Notes under the pieces: generated by a model | Told to the model about the DNA's origin: nothing | Databases searched by the model: none | What the model saw: only the letters and a program-made list of their open reading frames with translations | Source of the DNA: Chrysoporthe austroafricana | Taxonomy: Eukaryota; Ascomycota; Sordariomycetes; Diaporthales; Cryphonectriaceae | DNA length: 64,000 nucleotides | Assembly (NCBI GenBank): GCA_001051155.2 | Contig: JYIP02000004.1 | Location: forward strand, 3,900,383-3,964,382 | Direction of reading: 5' to 3' | Made by a program: the position numbers and the translations under genes | In this document: positions 48,466 to 60,194 of the stretch, in pieces | How positions within the stretch are numbered: the stretch's first letter is position 1 | How the letters are laid out: the number at the start of each line of letters is the position of its first letter

Positions 48466-48471
48466 GACACG

Positions 48472-51400
48472 ATGGCTCGAGAGGTCGGTTGGGGCCGCTC
48501 GGGCTTTGCGATAGCAGGCGCTGTCCTCCTGCAGGCTCAGGTGTTATATCCGTTCTTCCTCCTATTGGCCTTCGGGGTCGTGTTCGCGGTTCATAGTGTG
48601 ATCGCGTCGCGACGTCAAGAAGATATCGAGAAGCCTACCGCCACTGGCCCCGGCGGCAAGCCGCTGCCTGTCACCAGGATAAAAGTCGAGAAGTCCCAGG
48701 TTCGGAACGCGGCAGCCCCAGAGTTCTCACCACGATCTTCTCTCTGCTTCAAGGTCGGCACTGCTGTGGTCGTGCTCACCTTCGTTGCGCATTTGGCACA
48801 CATCGTTGTCCAGTGTGCCCAGGCAGGCTGGTCGGGCACCGGCCGATTCTGCAACGATGACCTTCTCGTGAGCTCTCCTCCCCCCGGACTGTCGGGCGGC
48901 TGAGGGCCCTGGGCTAATTTTCTCCTTGCAGGTGTACATTCTAGGCGGTATCTTCTTCTGGGGGTACATCGAATTCTCATTGTTCGGAAAGAAGCTAGAC
49001 AAGCCGAACCCTATCCACTTCACGGTCTGGTGCATCGGTCTTGCATACGAATTGGTCGTCCTCGCTGCCTTGCTTGTGGTCTACAACAACAGGCTCAACA
49101 AGGTGCACTCGGACAAGAGCCCTCTTGAACTGCGCGACACCTCGAATCGGAAACCAATCCCGGCCGACGCAGCATTCCTCGCCGTCTTAGTCATCCGCAG
49201 TTGCACGCTGTTCGGATTGGTCGTCCTCTACGTCTGCCTTCGCGGCATCACCAGAACATTTCATTGGTCTTCAGTAGACGCGGCGGCAACCGATGCTGAC
49301 GAAGCCACGCCGCTGCTTAATGGTCATGCGACGGGCCTCGAGGCCAACGGCCACGCCCTGGCTAACGGCCACGCGAATGGCAGTGTAGTCAGCTACAGGC
49401 CCCGAAGGAGGACAAGCGACGCTCGGCGTGTTAATGGCACCGCTAAGTGTCCTCGCCAAAAGCAGGCCGAGTTCGCGTTCTACCGGCCGGAAAAGTTGCC
49501 GCATCGCTCGTGGTGGGAGTACCTCCGAGGATACCGCGTCTTCTTTCCCTATCTGTGGCCCGCAAGCGAGCCCAGGCTCCAGCTGCTGGTGCTGGTCTGT
49601 TTCATCCTCGTGATCCTGCAACGGGCTGTCAACGTCTTGGTTCCCATAAGGTTGGGTATCCTGGTTAATGCCCTGTCTGAGGCATCTAGGACCGGCGGCG
49701 CTGCCATGCCATGGAGAGAGCTGTTGATATTCCTGAGTCTGAAGTTGATGCAAGGTCAATCGGCGATACTGGGCTCACTGCGGTCGATGCTGTGGATCCC
49801 CGTGACACAGCACTCCTACATCTCGCTGCAGACGGCAGCGTTCGAACATGTTCACTCACTCTCATTGGATTTCCATCTCGGAAAACGAACCGGTGAGCTG
49901 CTGTCTGCGCTCAACAAGGGCGGGTCGGTCAATCAGTTCCTCGAGCAGACAACCTTTCAGGTTGCACCGACTCTGATGGACCTCTTCGTCGCAATCGGGT
50001 TCTTCTGGGTCAAGTTCGGTCCCATCTATGCTCTCTGCGCCACGATCATCACCTTTTCTTACCTCGTCCTGACTATCAACATGGCGTCGAGCAGAGCCGA
50101 CCAGAGACGCGACATGGTGAACGCTGACAGGGAGGAGGAAGCCGTGAAGAACGACTCAATCACCGCCTACGAGACAGTCAAATATTTCAACGCCGAACCT
50201 TTCGAATTCAAGCGCTACCGAGGTGCTATTGAAACCTTCCAGAACGCGGAGGCGAGGGTTACGGCCGGCATGAACATGATGAATATGTGGCAAACTGTCG
50301 TTTTTATCAGTGGAATGCTGATAGTGATGACGATTGCAGCATATGAAGTGGTCATAGGGCGCCGTGACATGGCGCAGTTCATCATGGTCATGACATATCT
50401 GAACCAGCTGCAGGGGCCGCTCAACTTCTTTGGGTCTTTCTACCGCACTGTTCAGCAGGCGATGATCTCGGGAGAGCGTCTTTTAGAGCTTTTCAAGATC
50501 CAACCGAACATGAACGACAAGCCTGGTGTTCCACCTTTGCAGGACTGCCAAGGGCATATTCGATGGAAGAAAGTGGATTTCGACTACGCCAGCAGTCCGG
50601 CACTGAGCGACCTCTCTTTCGAATGTCGACCTGGCACTACGACAGCTTTTGTCGGCGAATCTGGAGGCGGCAAATCGACTATCTTCCGTTTGATGTTCCG
50701 CTACTACAACACCAAAAATGGAAACATTGAGATCGATGGTCGAGATGTTAAGGACCTGACTATCGACTCGGTGCGTAAGGCGATCGGTGTCGTGCCCCAG
50801 GAGACGATTTTGTTCAACGAGACCATCAAGTACAACTTGAAGTACGCCAACCAGGATTGTTCCGATGAGGAGATCTTCGAGGCTTGCCGGGCAGCAAGCA
50901 TCCATGAACGTATCATGTCATTTCCTGATGGCTATGAGACCAAAGTCGGCGAACGGGGCATGCGCCTCAGTGGTGGTGAGAAGCAGCGAATCTCAATCGC
51001 TCGGACCATCTTGAAGAAGCCCAAGATCATTCTTCTGGACGAGGCGACGTCAGCGCTCGATTCCGAGACCGAGCAACAGATACAGGGCAGACTCTTTCAG
51101 AACAAAGAGTTGGGCGAGGGCAAGACTCTGCTGATTATCGCGTAAGTGAAACCACACACAACGTTATCACGTCCGCACCATCTGACTTGCTTTATTAGAC
51201 ACCGGCTGTCCACCATCACTCATGCGGAGCAAATCTTGGTCCTTCATCGAGGCCGAATTGTTGAACGTGGAACCCACGACGAGCTGATCACGAAAGAAGG
51301 CAGATATTTCGCCATGTGGCAGAAACAGGCCAAGGCGGAAGAGGCTGCCAAGGCTGCGCTGGCAGCTAAGCAACAGGCGCGAATCGCCATGCGGGAGGCC

Positions 51401-51547
51401 CGTCTGTCCGGCAAGGACAGCAGCGATGAGCACTCGGACGATGGCAGCGACAGCGTTCGGAGCCTTTCTCCTCACAATCTTCCAACGGCACCCACCACCC
51501 CAGCCGTCGAACTTCCTGGCCTGAACATGCTTCCTCGCGAGCCATGA
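48472..51547 (+). CDS. HMT1-type ABCB half-transporter (3 exons, 984 aa)
   Basis: Resembles fission-yeast Hmt1 and animal ABCB6: a vacuolar/endomembrane ABC half-transporter linked to heavy-metal (Cd, phytochelatin/glutathione) tolerance. Exons 48472-48867, 48932-51141, 51199-51547. An N-terminal multi-span extension (several hydrophobic segments, residues 1 to about 230) precedes a linker with NGHA repeats. A six-helix ABC membrane domain follows (about 300-610). The nucleotide-binding domain has Walker [10 protein letters not shown] near 706, signature LSGGEKQR near 812, Walker [13 protein letters not shown] and H-loop HRLST near 870, which the second intron splits from Walker B. LSGGE rather than LSGGQ is usual for the ATM1/HMT1 group. 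The C-terminal tail is Ala/Lys- then Ser/Asp-rich. All catalytic motifs are intact. Confidence 0.92.
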
Positions 51548-53769
51548 TTCCACTTCAACTTCATCACGACATATTCACAACCTTTCAACTGTACAAATGC
51601 GCGATATTGCATATCATAGACAAGCCGCATAATACCCCATCCATTACGACTCATTGCGATCGAATCTTCGTCTTTCACCAGTCATCATTCATGCATCGGC
51701 GGCGTTGGCGGCATTACCATCAAGAGTCCGAGACTCATAGAGGTCCGCGGAGTTCAGGGTGTTTCGCCAAGAGCAAAGAAGACTGGACCAGCCGATGGCT
51801 TGCTTTCCAAACACTCACGGATCCGAGGGAGGTACGCGAGAAATACGATCGCGACCCCCATAAGACGGGCGTTATTTTCTCTTTTTTCTTTGGAACGGAC
51901 TGGTCACATCTGCGAGGGGGAGGGAGTCACTACACTAATACGTTTTTTCAAAATACCCACAGGGCTGATTTGTCCATTTCGATTCCTCTCCTCTCGATTG
52001 AAATCGCGGACTACGTTGTTGCAAAAGGGCTCAATACCTCTATTAATGATTTCACATGCCCTGATCCGGATTTTCGGTTTTTGACACTTGATTTCCTTTT
52101 TTTCTTTTGATCTCCCCTCTTTGCAACGGGTTGCGGTTCATGCTAAGGGAAGGGGGTGGGAGAACGAGAATGACTCCAGCAGTACTTTTGATATGATCAT
52201 TAATGGCTTGACGAAAGGTATGCTGCTTTTCTTGACTTCATGAAGCATGAGCATTTGCAGAGGGGATTCCGGAAACAAGACAGGGCGTGTATGCGTGTGC
52301 TTTTTGATTGATGATGAATCATTGTTGCTGAGGCTCAGCACAAGACATCATCCACTACTTTTGTTAGACCCACGGACGTCGGGATGAAGCTCCGTGGTGC
52401 AGATACAGGCGGCAGGAAGACAGGCAGACAGGCAAAAGACAAGTGTGCTCTATCCATTGGAATCCTAACAATACGCCCACACTCTCTCGCCGTGTCTGCT
52501 CCATCCCAGTGTGCGCTTGCCTTGATTTGTGCTGTCATGAGCGGTAACCGTGACCCAACTTTAGCCGCCTTGACACACAAGGGCTCCGTCATGTGAGCCT
52601 TGTCTACCTTCCTCTCAGTCCTCCAGCCCTGCCATCACCCCCACTCTCCCGACCAGACGAACCCTCATGATCGGAGGCAGATCCCGCCCCGGTCAATGAA
52701 GTATTAGACCAAGAAGAATATAGGCCTGTCGACTAGGATCATCAACCCCCCGGGGGTGGCATAGGCTCTACCCCCTGTCCCCGCCCAACCGTGTAGTGGT
52801 CAGACCCGCGTCCTCACAGTCCCGTCCTGCCGGTCCGGTCCAGACGCCCCGCCCGCCGGAGGGAGGGTGCGCCTCTTCGGGCCGAGGCGGTTGCGCGGCG
52901 CTGCGGGTGTGACGTGGTTCCTCCTGGGGGGGCGACGCGAAGCCGGCGTGGTTGGGAGGCGGGATGTCCAGGGGGGCGGGGGGCCTGTCGAGGCTGGCGA
53001 ACGTGCTCCATTAAATAGTCTGTCTACTTATGCCTAGATTAGATCGAACCCGGACGGCGGAGGACGAAGGACCCCCGCGCATCGCGTACATTTGAGACAG
53101 AAGCGAGCCTTTGTCGAGAGCTGTCATCTTTTGTTTTCTTCTTCTCACCCCTTGGTGACTTCCCGAGAGCGCGTTCCTCTCATGCAACCAAGCCTCTCCC
53201 CCCCTCTCCGCGTTGCCCTCTCCGTGTTGCCTCCCCTTCACAAGGGCCGGTCCATCATCATCAGTATCATCCCCCTCCCATCCTCTCGTGGGCCAGCATG
53301 CGTATGTCGTAGCGAGCGTGAAATTAGAACGAATGAGGCCTTTATAGCAGAACGCCGTTACACCGCCGCAATGCTTTTTTTTGTGCTAATGTCTGGTTTC
53401 ATCCTCAGGGCTCGTGCCCCTTTCCGTTCCGCATCGGACACCCCCCACCCTTGAAGCCTCTTTCCCGCCCATCCCCCTTCCGAAGTCGTAATATCGTCAT
53501 TGTGGGGGAGATACGTGAATATGCTTATCCCCCCTCCATCTTGAGCTGTCTCCCAGCGAGCAGACGATCCAGTTCATATCGTCAAACACCAGTCATCAGT
53601 AAATATCGGGTACAGATTCGGCCCTCCTCAGAAGGCCGGTCGAAGGTTAAAAAAGCGAGTGGATGGTATTACAATCTGGCGTCCAGAAGAAGAAAAAAAA
53701 ATTTATGTTTCAAAAAAGATGTCCGGCCTCGGGGTGGAGGGCAGGGGTGAACACCAGCGCGGCCCCTTT
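51548..53769. other. Intergenic region between convergent genes
   Basis: About 2.2 kb between the stop codons of the HMT1-like and LAG1 genes. T-rich stretches near 51.88-52.11 kb. A 188-codon plus-strand frame at 51544-52110 reads as low-complexity non-coding sequence. No gene supported. Confidence 0.5.
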
Positions 53770-55397
53770 TCAGTCCTTCTTGGCGGCGCCGTTTGCTGCG
53801 TGGCCGTTCGCGGCCAGAGGCTTCGCCTCGCCCTCGACCTCCTCCTCGCTGTCCTCGCCGTCCTCGCGGTCGTCCTTGGCAATGTTGAAGAAGAGGAAGC
53901 GGTAGGCGATGCGGATGATGAAGAACAGCCAGAAGAGGTTGAGGGCCTGCAGGGCGGACAGCAGGGCGATGGTGATGTACTGGGAGAGCCAGCACTTGTA
54001 CTGCTGGGTCTCCCAGTTCAGCTCGAAGGGGCCGACGGTCTTGAACTCGGTGAAGAGAGAATAGATGATGCCCAGGTTGAGGTAGTGGCGCATGTAGATC
54101 CACACGCCCATGAAGAAGGCGAAGTAGGGGCCCTGGATGGGGCTGTCGATGTAGTTCAGGGACTTGGAGGTCTGCCGTCGCGAGAAATCAGTCATCGGCT
54201 CAGCACATCAGTGAGGCCCCTCGGGGTGGTTCTCGCATCTGTCTGGGGAATACGGTCACCGGGGGGCTTTGGGCAGGACTTACCGCGAGGAAGAAGTCGC
54301 TTATATCATGGGTAATGTACACCGCCAGTCCGATGTAGGTGAAGTGGAAGCGGTAGCTGAGGCCGATGAGCGCCAGGCTGACGAGGTGGTGGCCGACGAG
54401 CTCGTTGTAGTCCTTGCGCGGGGCCTCCAGGCCGAGCACCATGACCATGAGCTGCTGGAGCCAGTAGGCGGCCTGGAACAGGTAGTAGAACTTGAACATG
54501 GCCTCGTGGGTCATGTGCGGGAAGTTTTCGTACATGCCCGTCGTGTTGAAGTACCATACGGGGGTGTGGCTCATGATGTACATGCCCCAGGGCCCGGTGA
54601 AGCCGAAGTAGACGGCCGTGTACATCTGCTCCATGAAGCGGTTCTGCTTCCCCTTGGACCGGAGGCCGGCGTAGCGCGCCAGGGGACGGAGCAGCTCCTG
54701 CATGATGAACTCGCGGGTGAAGGACAGGACGATGGCGTAGAAGACCACGAAGGCGATGTCCCAGGGGCCCTTCCCGTACTGCGGCGGGGCGTCCGGGGCG
54801 GCGCCGGCCTCGGCGGGCAGGCGGTAGCTGAGGAAGATGAAGTGGGAGACGGGGTTGGACTCGGCGGGGTGGATGGCGTAGAGGCTAGCGAAGACGAACA
54901 GCAGCAGGGCCGGCAGGGCCCAGGTGTGCTTGACGGCGTAGTTGGTAGCCCTCTGCGCCAGGCCCCGCGCCTTGCGCCGCTTGGACTGGCGCTTCGAGGT
55001 CGCCGCCGGGCCGTCCTTGGAGTCGGTCCGCTACGGAGCAGGGCAGCAGGTCAGCGATGGTGCCGCAGGAAAGACGGAGCCGGGGCGCGCGCGTCGCTGG
55101 CCCTAGGATAGAGGGAGGAGGAGGGCGGAAGTGAGCGGTTGGGGGGGTGGGGGGCGGCGCGCCGAGGCAGCGCGCCGAGGCAGCGCGGTGGCCATAGGAC
55201 ATACATACCCTTCCGCTGGCGGCGTTGAGATGGGCAAGCGAGGTTGCCAGCGACGGGGCGCCGGTGTCGCCTCTGAGCAGCTCCGCCTGTATGGCGCTCG
55301 ACTTCCTCCGGCGGCGGGCCGAGCTGCCGCTGGCATCTTGTGAGGAGGAGAAGTGGTCACTCGTGTTGAGCAGCGGGAAGGGTTCCGAGTCGGCCAT
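53770..55397 (-). CDS. LAG1: Ceramide synthase LAG1/LAC1, TLC domain (3 exons, 445 aa)
   Basis: ER membrane acyl-CoA-dependent sphinganine N-acyltransferase. Exons on the minus strand: 55397-55209, 55030-54284, 54171-53770, all phase 0. The N terminus is soluble and Ser-rich; a basic stretch (TSKRQSKRRKARGL) precedes the first membrane helix. The Lag motif region holds the catalytic double histidine in NELVGHHLVSLALIGLSYRF, then YITHDISDFF. The second intron joins FFLA to TSKSLNYIDSP, as expected for the family. About seven hydrophobic segments. The C terminus is acidic (DREDGEDSEEEVEGE, CK2-like as in yeast Lag1) and ends with an Ala/Asn/Gly tail containing NGHA. Two neighbouring upstream microsatellites lie in its promoter. 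Confidence 0.93.
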
Positions 55398-55621
55398 GAT
55401 GGGCGGGCGTCGATCCGAGACAAGGACGAAGGGGGGGGCGTGGTGTGGTTGCGAGAGGATGTTTCACTCTTGGAATGCTGGTCTTCGTGCAGGCTCTGGG
55501 GAGCAGGGAGGGGGGGAGAGGGGGGCAGTCCTCTGGTCCTGTCGCCGAGGCAGTTGTCGCCGGGGAGAAAGGAGACAGGAGATGGCAGAGGTCGGTGGTC
55601 GGGTGGGAGAAGCAAGAACGA

Positions 55622-55642
55622 GGTGGTGGTGGTGGTGGTGGT
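55622..55642. repeat. GGT trinucleotide repeat (7 units)
   Basis: Seven perfect GGT units, about 225 bases upstream of the LAG1 start codon. Confidence 0.9.
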
Positions 55643-55733
55643 GGGCTCTGGTTGGGTGCTGGGTGGTGCAGCGTCAAATGATAAAATTTGCGGACATTGG
55701 ACATTAGAAAGAAAGCGGCCGGGGGGTGTTCAC

Positions 55734-55757
55734 GGCAGCGGCAGCGGCAGCGGCAGC
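55734..55757. repeat. GGCAGC hexanucleotide repeat (4 units)
   Basis: Four perfect GGCAGC units about 340 bases upstream of the LAG1 start codon. Confidence 0.9.
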
Positions 55758-57516
55758 GCATCGCAGTAGGTAGGCACGCACTTACCACCGGCAGGGCACG
55801 CAGGGCCCAGGGGTCGCGGCTAGAGCATGCACTATTTCACCTGAGGAAGAGTGCATAGTATAGTGCTCTCACCTAGTGGTGCCTGCTGTAGAGGCTGAAG
55901 TTGCAAACTCTCTATTTACTATTGTATGCCCAGTAGTGGCGGTGATGTGGGTTTTTTCGTGCTGCAGCCAAGTACTTGCGCATGTGCCTATTCGATTTAT
56001 CCCACGATACTGCGGAGATACATACTATGTAGGTTGGCATATGCCTCCTCACCGGCGGATCAACCTGCTCGCGCCGCAGTCTGTCTGCCCATGATATCAT
56101 GATGCCTGTATTTCCCTTCTCCTTTACAAGTAAGGGAGTAACGGTCTCTACACATATGCTGACATGTCATCCATCTCTGACCTCCTTATCGCCCACCGCG
56201 GCGTCTTCGCCAGGGACGGCCCCTATTTCCTTCTTCCCTCCCCCTTATCGATAACAGCTTGGCCCTGCGTCCTGCGTCCACGCGCATGACGCGATCCACC
56301 CCCAGCGGGGTCGCCGGCCCTCGACGGGGTCTCCCCGGCCTCGACCGCATACAGACTATGCACGTTGGGCAGACCCAGCAGGACGGAGGGGGTGCAGAAA
56401 AAGGAGTTCGAGGAAGCGAGGCGGCCTGGGGGGGAGGGGGAGCGCCGACAACTGCCCAGCGAGACGGGACACCGGGCTCTCTCGGCTGCCCGGCCGTCCC
56501 GGGATGTCCTGACGTCGGCGGCGCCGCCAGCGGCCGGGCTCGGGGCGAGTGGGCTAACCACCACAAGTGGCCAGCGCATCTTCATGCCCCCTCTCTCTCC
56601 CTTTAATGGGGGGAAGGATGCACACTCCCGACCAAAATCCATCCGTCCGCCCGTCCGTCCGTGCGCCAGCTTTTGTCCTTCTCGCGCGCGCCACTGGCCG
56701 CCCAGCACCGCGTCCTGCCCGGCCGGACCGGGCCGGCCACACCCTTCCCGGAGTGCGTTCACCAGCGGATGGCGGCGCCCCCAAACGTCGATCCATCCAT
56801 CCAGCGCATGCACATCCATAGTCGCAGCTCCCGACGGCTGTGGGATGGCCTCGCCTCGCGTGAGCCGAGCCTCGCGTGACGGCCGCCCCGTCTGTGAGCA
56901 CCATCCCGCCGCCTCAGCTCAGCCTCGAGATATTGCCGTCAGTGCAGGACCGCCCACGAAGACGCTACATAGAAAAGGCAGGGACCTCGGGCTGCGCGCC
57001 GTAGATTCATGCGGAAAGGGTCTCACGGGATACACATCCGATTCCGGCGGATATCACATGTATCATCCTAGATTGCACTTCGTAGTCACGGCTTGGTTCT
57101 CTGGCTTCGATGGGTGTCAGGAAGAGCGCAACTCTGGTAAGGGCTCTGCGGATTTCATTTCGGGGCACCTATCTGCCCGTGACACGGATTGCTATAGTAG
57201 CCCGTCCGTCTAGCCTATCCACCAGCGTCCAGAAGAGGTATGGAAGTCTCATCATATAGAGGCGAGACCTCGGTATCGTGACCAAGGTAGTTAAATAAAA
57301 TGGTATATACCCAACAGCGGTTTTACCCTTTTTATCGCCGGAAAAATTTCACCGACCCGAAAAAACCCGTCGCCGCCCGAATGCACCGTGCGGGGAAACC
57401 GAAATTACCAGACACCAGAACACCATGCGCTTCAAATGTGCTGTAGAGCCCACCCAACCAGTACCGATTGAAGATCCCACATGTCCGGGGAGAAAGAAAT
57501 AAAACCGATCCTCGTC

Positions 57517-59880
57517 TTAGGTCTGGGGTCTCTTGCCCGCCACTACGGAGGAGATCGGCCCTTGGGCGGACCTGGCCGGCGCGGGCACGGGCCGCGCCAG
57601 GCTCGCCATCTCCAGGCTGTTGGAGCCAGACGAGTCTCGTGACGTGACCGGTGTGCCGTCTGAGCCCTCGCTTTGGCTCCGCCATAACCGCGGCGAGACG
57701 GGCGCAGAGCCGGCCGCCGACGTCCTCATGGTGTTGTTAGAGGACGCCTGGGCGTGCAGCGGTGGAGGACCCAGCGCGGTGGCTCCACGCTGCTGCTGCT
57801 GCTGCTGCTCTGCCGCCTGCTCCTCGCGCAGCTGCCGTAGCGCAGCGCCCCGTCTCGGCGGTGCCGGGATGACCTTCACGGGCAGGGTTTCCGTGTCGAC
57901 CTCGGGCCTCATGCGCTCCCGCAGCTTCTCCGCTCGGGTCACGGCGAAATCCTCGAAGCGCGACTTGAAGGTGCGGCGGCCGCTGTCTTGCGAGCTCGGC
58001 TCACTGGCCTTGTGGGATGCGTCCGTGGAGGTCAGGTTCGTCCTGGAGGGCATGCGGAAGAGCTGTGTCGCCTGGCCCAGGCCCCGTAACCTGTTACTGC
58101 CTAAAGTCGAGGGGTTCGTAGGATTCGTGTGATTGGCCGCGGCGTGTCCAGCGGCCTGGCCCGCGACTTGGCTGGCAGACTGGCTGGGCGTGACGGAGGG
58201 CTCGGGGGTGGTCGCCAAGGCCCTGTCGACCGCATCCGTGCGTTCTTCGACGCTGTTCGGCCTCGAATGCGGCTCCAGGGGCTCCTCCACCTCGGGCACA
58301 GCAGCAGGTAAAGCTCCAATTGTCGAATCCGGATGAGGATCGGACATCGTTCCAGGCGTTGTGTCGGACATGGGTTGATAGTGCACCGCATAGACGGTAC
58401 TAGCCGCACTTGCTGTGTCGGTTCTAGATACCGGTGTCGCAGCCGGCGGCGGTCGTGTCGGCCACAGCGGTGGTTGCAGAAACCGGATTGGGCCTCTCTC
58501 GCCTCTGGCAGTTCCATGCGTCCCGGGCTCAGCACCTGTCGCATCATCGCGGGGCCTGGACCTCGACCTCTGTCGGTATCGCGAGGCTATTGAGGATACC
58601 AGTGGCCACGGGCCGCTCTTCGCATCGGGGGTCGGTACACTCCTTGCTCTGGTATGTCCGCTTTCTCCGCCGTCGTCGTCATCGTCGTCTCGCTTCGTGT
58701 TCCTCCTTTTTCGCGGCCAGGAGTATTCAGACGCCGACATGCCCAGCATCTCGTCTCCGTCAAACACCTCTCGGCCCAAGATCCCGTCCTTCTTCTCTTC
58801 TCTTTCCAGCGCCTCAATTCGTTCCACCCATTCCCATACTATGGTACTTGCCGCCGCACCCCCGACCCAGCGGACATAATCACCCCAGCCAGTGAAGTCC
58901 GGTTTGCAGATATCCAAAATGAAGAACACGATCGGCACCAGGACAGCCGTTATCGAGAGTATGGCGACCAGTCCGATGTTGCGCATCCGTGGGTGGTAAT
59001 ACGCGTAATGCTTTTTCATCAAAGAGTAGTACACAACCCAAGCGGCGTACAGAACCCCCAGGGAAAGCTGAAACAGATAACTGAGTGCCGGAATAGCGTC
59101 GGTAAAGGAGCGGGGGCGCGTGGCCCCCGCGGTGGTGTACATGAAGCTGTTGAGGGAGTCAAACAGGACGCCAAACGCAATCAGCGCGAAGGCAGTCCAC
59201 TTGATAATGATCTTTTCCCGCTGCCGGGGGAACAGCCTGATGAGGGTCTGGGCCTGGGCAAGCCATAGGAAGCCTTCGGAGATGATCTTGATGACCTTGA
59301 GCTCTGTGCTCCCCAAGACGTCGGCCTGCATCACCGAGGCGTTCTGGAATCCTCCGGAATACTGTTGCTCAGCCACCCGGAAGGTATCGACCGTCGCAAT
59401 GGTCATGGACACGGCAACAAAAGTAGCGGCCATCTTCTGGAGCCAGGGGCGCCCTCCGATGTTCTGGCCGCCCGTGCCGCCGCTGGTGAAGCCTCCCCGT
59501 CCGAGCATGACCACACCGCCGTCGAGAAATGATCTCGGTGTGATGAGCAGCATGATGACCAGCGTGTAGGCGATGACCGTCGTCGCCGCGAGGGCGTAGC
59601 ACTGGGGAAAGGTCGAGGCATAGAAGGGGTCCCGGACCTCGACAGAGGTGCTGTCGCTCGTCGTCTCGTCCAGGGATGATACGCCGCTATTAGCAACGAT
59701 GATGGGCGCCGTGGTGTGCGTGCATTGTGGCGTGAAGACGGCTGCCTGGGTCAGGGTTATGGCGCCCTGCCCTGCGATGTCAATGACGCCTCCTGACGGC
59801 AGGTTGACGGCAGGACATCGGGATGCCAGCGAGGCTGCCGCCGACGTGGTGGTAGCGACGATCAGCGGGCGCAGGTCCAT
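57517..59880 (-). CDS. palH: pH-response regulator PalH/Rim21 (787 aa)
   Basis: Plasma-membrane ambient-pH sensor that recruits arrestin PalF and starts the PacC/Rim101 cascade. Single exon. The N-terminal ectodomain has NLPSGGVIDIAGQGAITLTQAAVFTPQC, shortened here as LPSGG...TLTQAAVF, the family hallmark. Seven membrane segments follow between about residues 90 and 355, including AATTVIAYTLVIMLLITPRSFL and LVAILSITAVLVPIVFFIL. A long cytosolic tail of about 430 residues follows, rich in Ser/Pro/Arg and probably the arrestin-binding part, with a seven-Gln tract near residue 695. The ATG at 59880 precedes a short hydrophilic lead before the hallmark. Length is typical for Sordariomycete PalH. 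Confidence 0.92.
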   Translation of the reverse strand: MDLRPLIVATTTSAAASLASRCPAVNLPSGGVIDIAGQGAITLTQAAVFTPQCTHTTAPIIVANSGVSSLDETTSDSTSVEVRDPFYASTFPQCYALAATTVIAYTLVIMLLITPRSFLDGGVVMLGRGGFTSGGTGGQNIGGRPWLQKMAATFVAVSMTIATVDTFRVAEQQYSGGFQNASVMQADVLGSTELKVIKIISEGFLWLAQAQTLIRLFPRQREKIIIKWTAFALIAFGVLFDSLNSFMYTTAGATRPRSFTDAIPALSYLFQLSLGVLYAAWVVYYSLMKKHYAYYHPRMRNIGLVAILSITAVLVPIVFFILDICKPDFTGWGDYVRWVGGAAASTIVWEWVERIEALEREEKKDGILGREVFDGDEMLGMSASEYSWPRKRRNTKRDDDDDDGGESGHTRARSVPTPDAKSGPWPLVSSIASRYRQRSRSRPRDDATGAEPGTHGTARGERGPIRFLQPPLWPTRPPPAATPVSRTDTASAASTVYAVHYQPMSDTTPGTMSDPHPDSTIGALPAAVPEVEEPLEPHSRPNSVEERTDAVDRALATTPEPSVTPSQSASQVAGQAAGHAAANHTNPTNPSTLGSNRLRGLGQATQLFRMPSRTNLTSTDASHKASEPSSQDSGRRTFKSRFEDFAVTRAEKLRERMRPEVDTETLPVKVIPAPPRRGAALRQLREEQAAEQQQQQQRGATALGPPPLHAQASSNNTMRTSAAGSAPVSPRLWRSQSEGSDGTPVTSRDSSGSNSLEMASLARPVPAPARSAQGPISSVVAGKRPQT

Positions 59881-60194
59881 GGCTGGCGACGAGTCCCGGG
59901 CGGGTCGCGGCCAGCCGCTGGCAAAATCTCTGTTGGACGATCGCCTCCGGTAGAATGTGCCCTATCTCGGACACGCCATTCGTGAGAGCCCAAACTGATG
60001 GTGCGGCCTATCGCGGCCGGTCTCGAAAGGATCGGCCCAAGTATGGTGGTGTCGCGATCGTGGGCGTCGTCGTCAAGCCGAAGGATCGTCGTGTCGTCGC
60101 CGGACCACTCTGCCCATGCGCGGGCGCTCTCGTGGTCTTGGGCGCTGAGCCTCTATCCCGTCTCCGGCTCCACGGATCCCGTCGAATACAATTA

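Larger units (their letters stand above)
37759..48471. other. Gene desert of about 10.7 kb
   Basis: No open frame here shows a recognisable domain, a splice-consistent extension or codon use like the flanking genes. Frames of 100-235 codons exist on both strands at the same places, as expected of GC-balanced non-coding DNA. Base composition is not AT-rich by eye, so classic RIP-mutated transposon remains are not obvious. Contained items are a degenerate minisatellite (42.1-42.25 kb), a GC repeat (45.97 kb) and small hairpins at 39513-39531 and 41767-41792. The right end (about 47.9-48.47 kb) is probably the HMT1 promoter and leader. Confidence 0.55.
55398..57516. other. Intergenic region, LAG1 promoter and palH 3' flank
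   Basis: About 2.1 kb. A 282-codon plus-strand frame at 56365-57213 has no ATG at its start and no recognisable content. It is GC-rich non-coding sequence in my view. Confidence 0.5.

Noticed and set aside
53035..53052. tRNA B-box-like sequence on the minus strand
   Set aside because: No T-stem pairing and no cloverleaf around it.
56365..57213. 282-codon plus-strand frame between LAG1 and palH
   Set aside because: Starts with TTG; Pro/Ser/Arg-rich without a domain; opposite strand also open.
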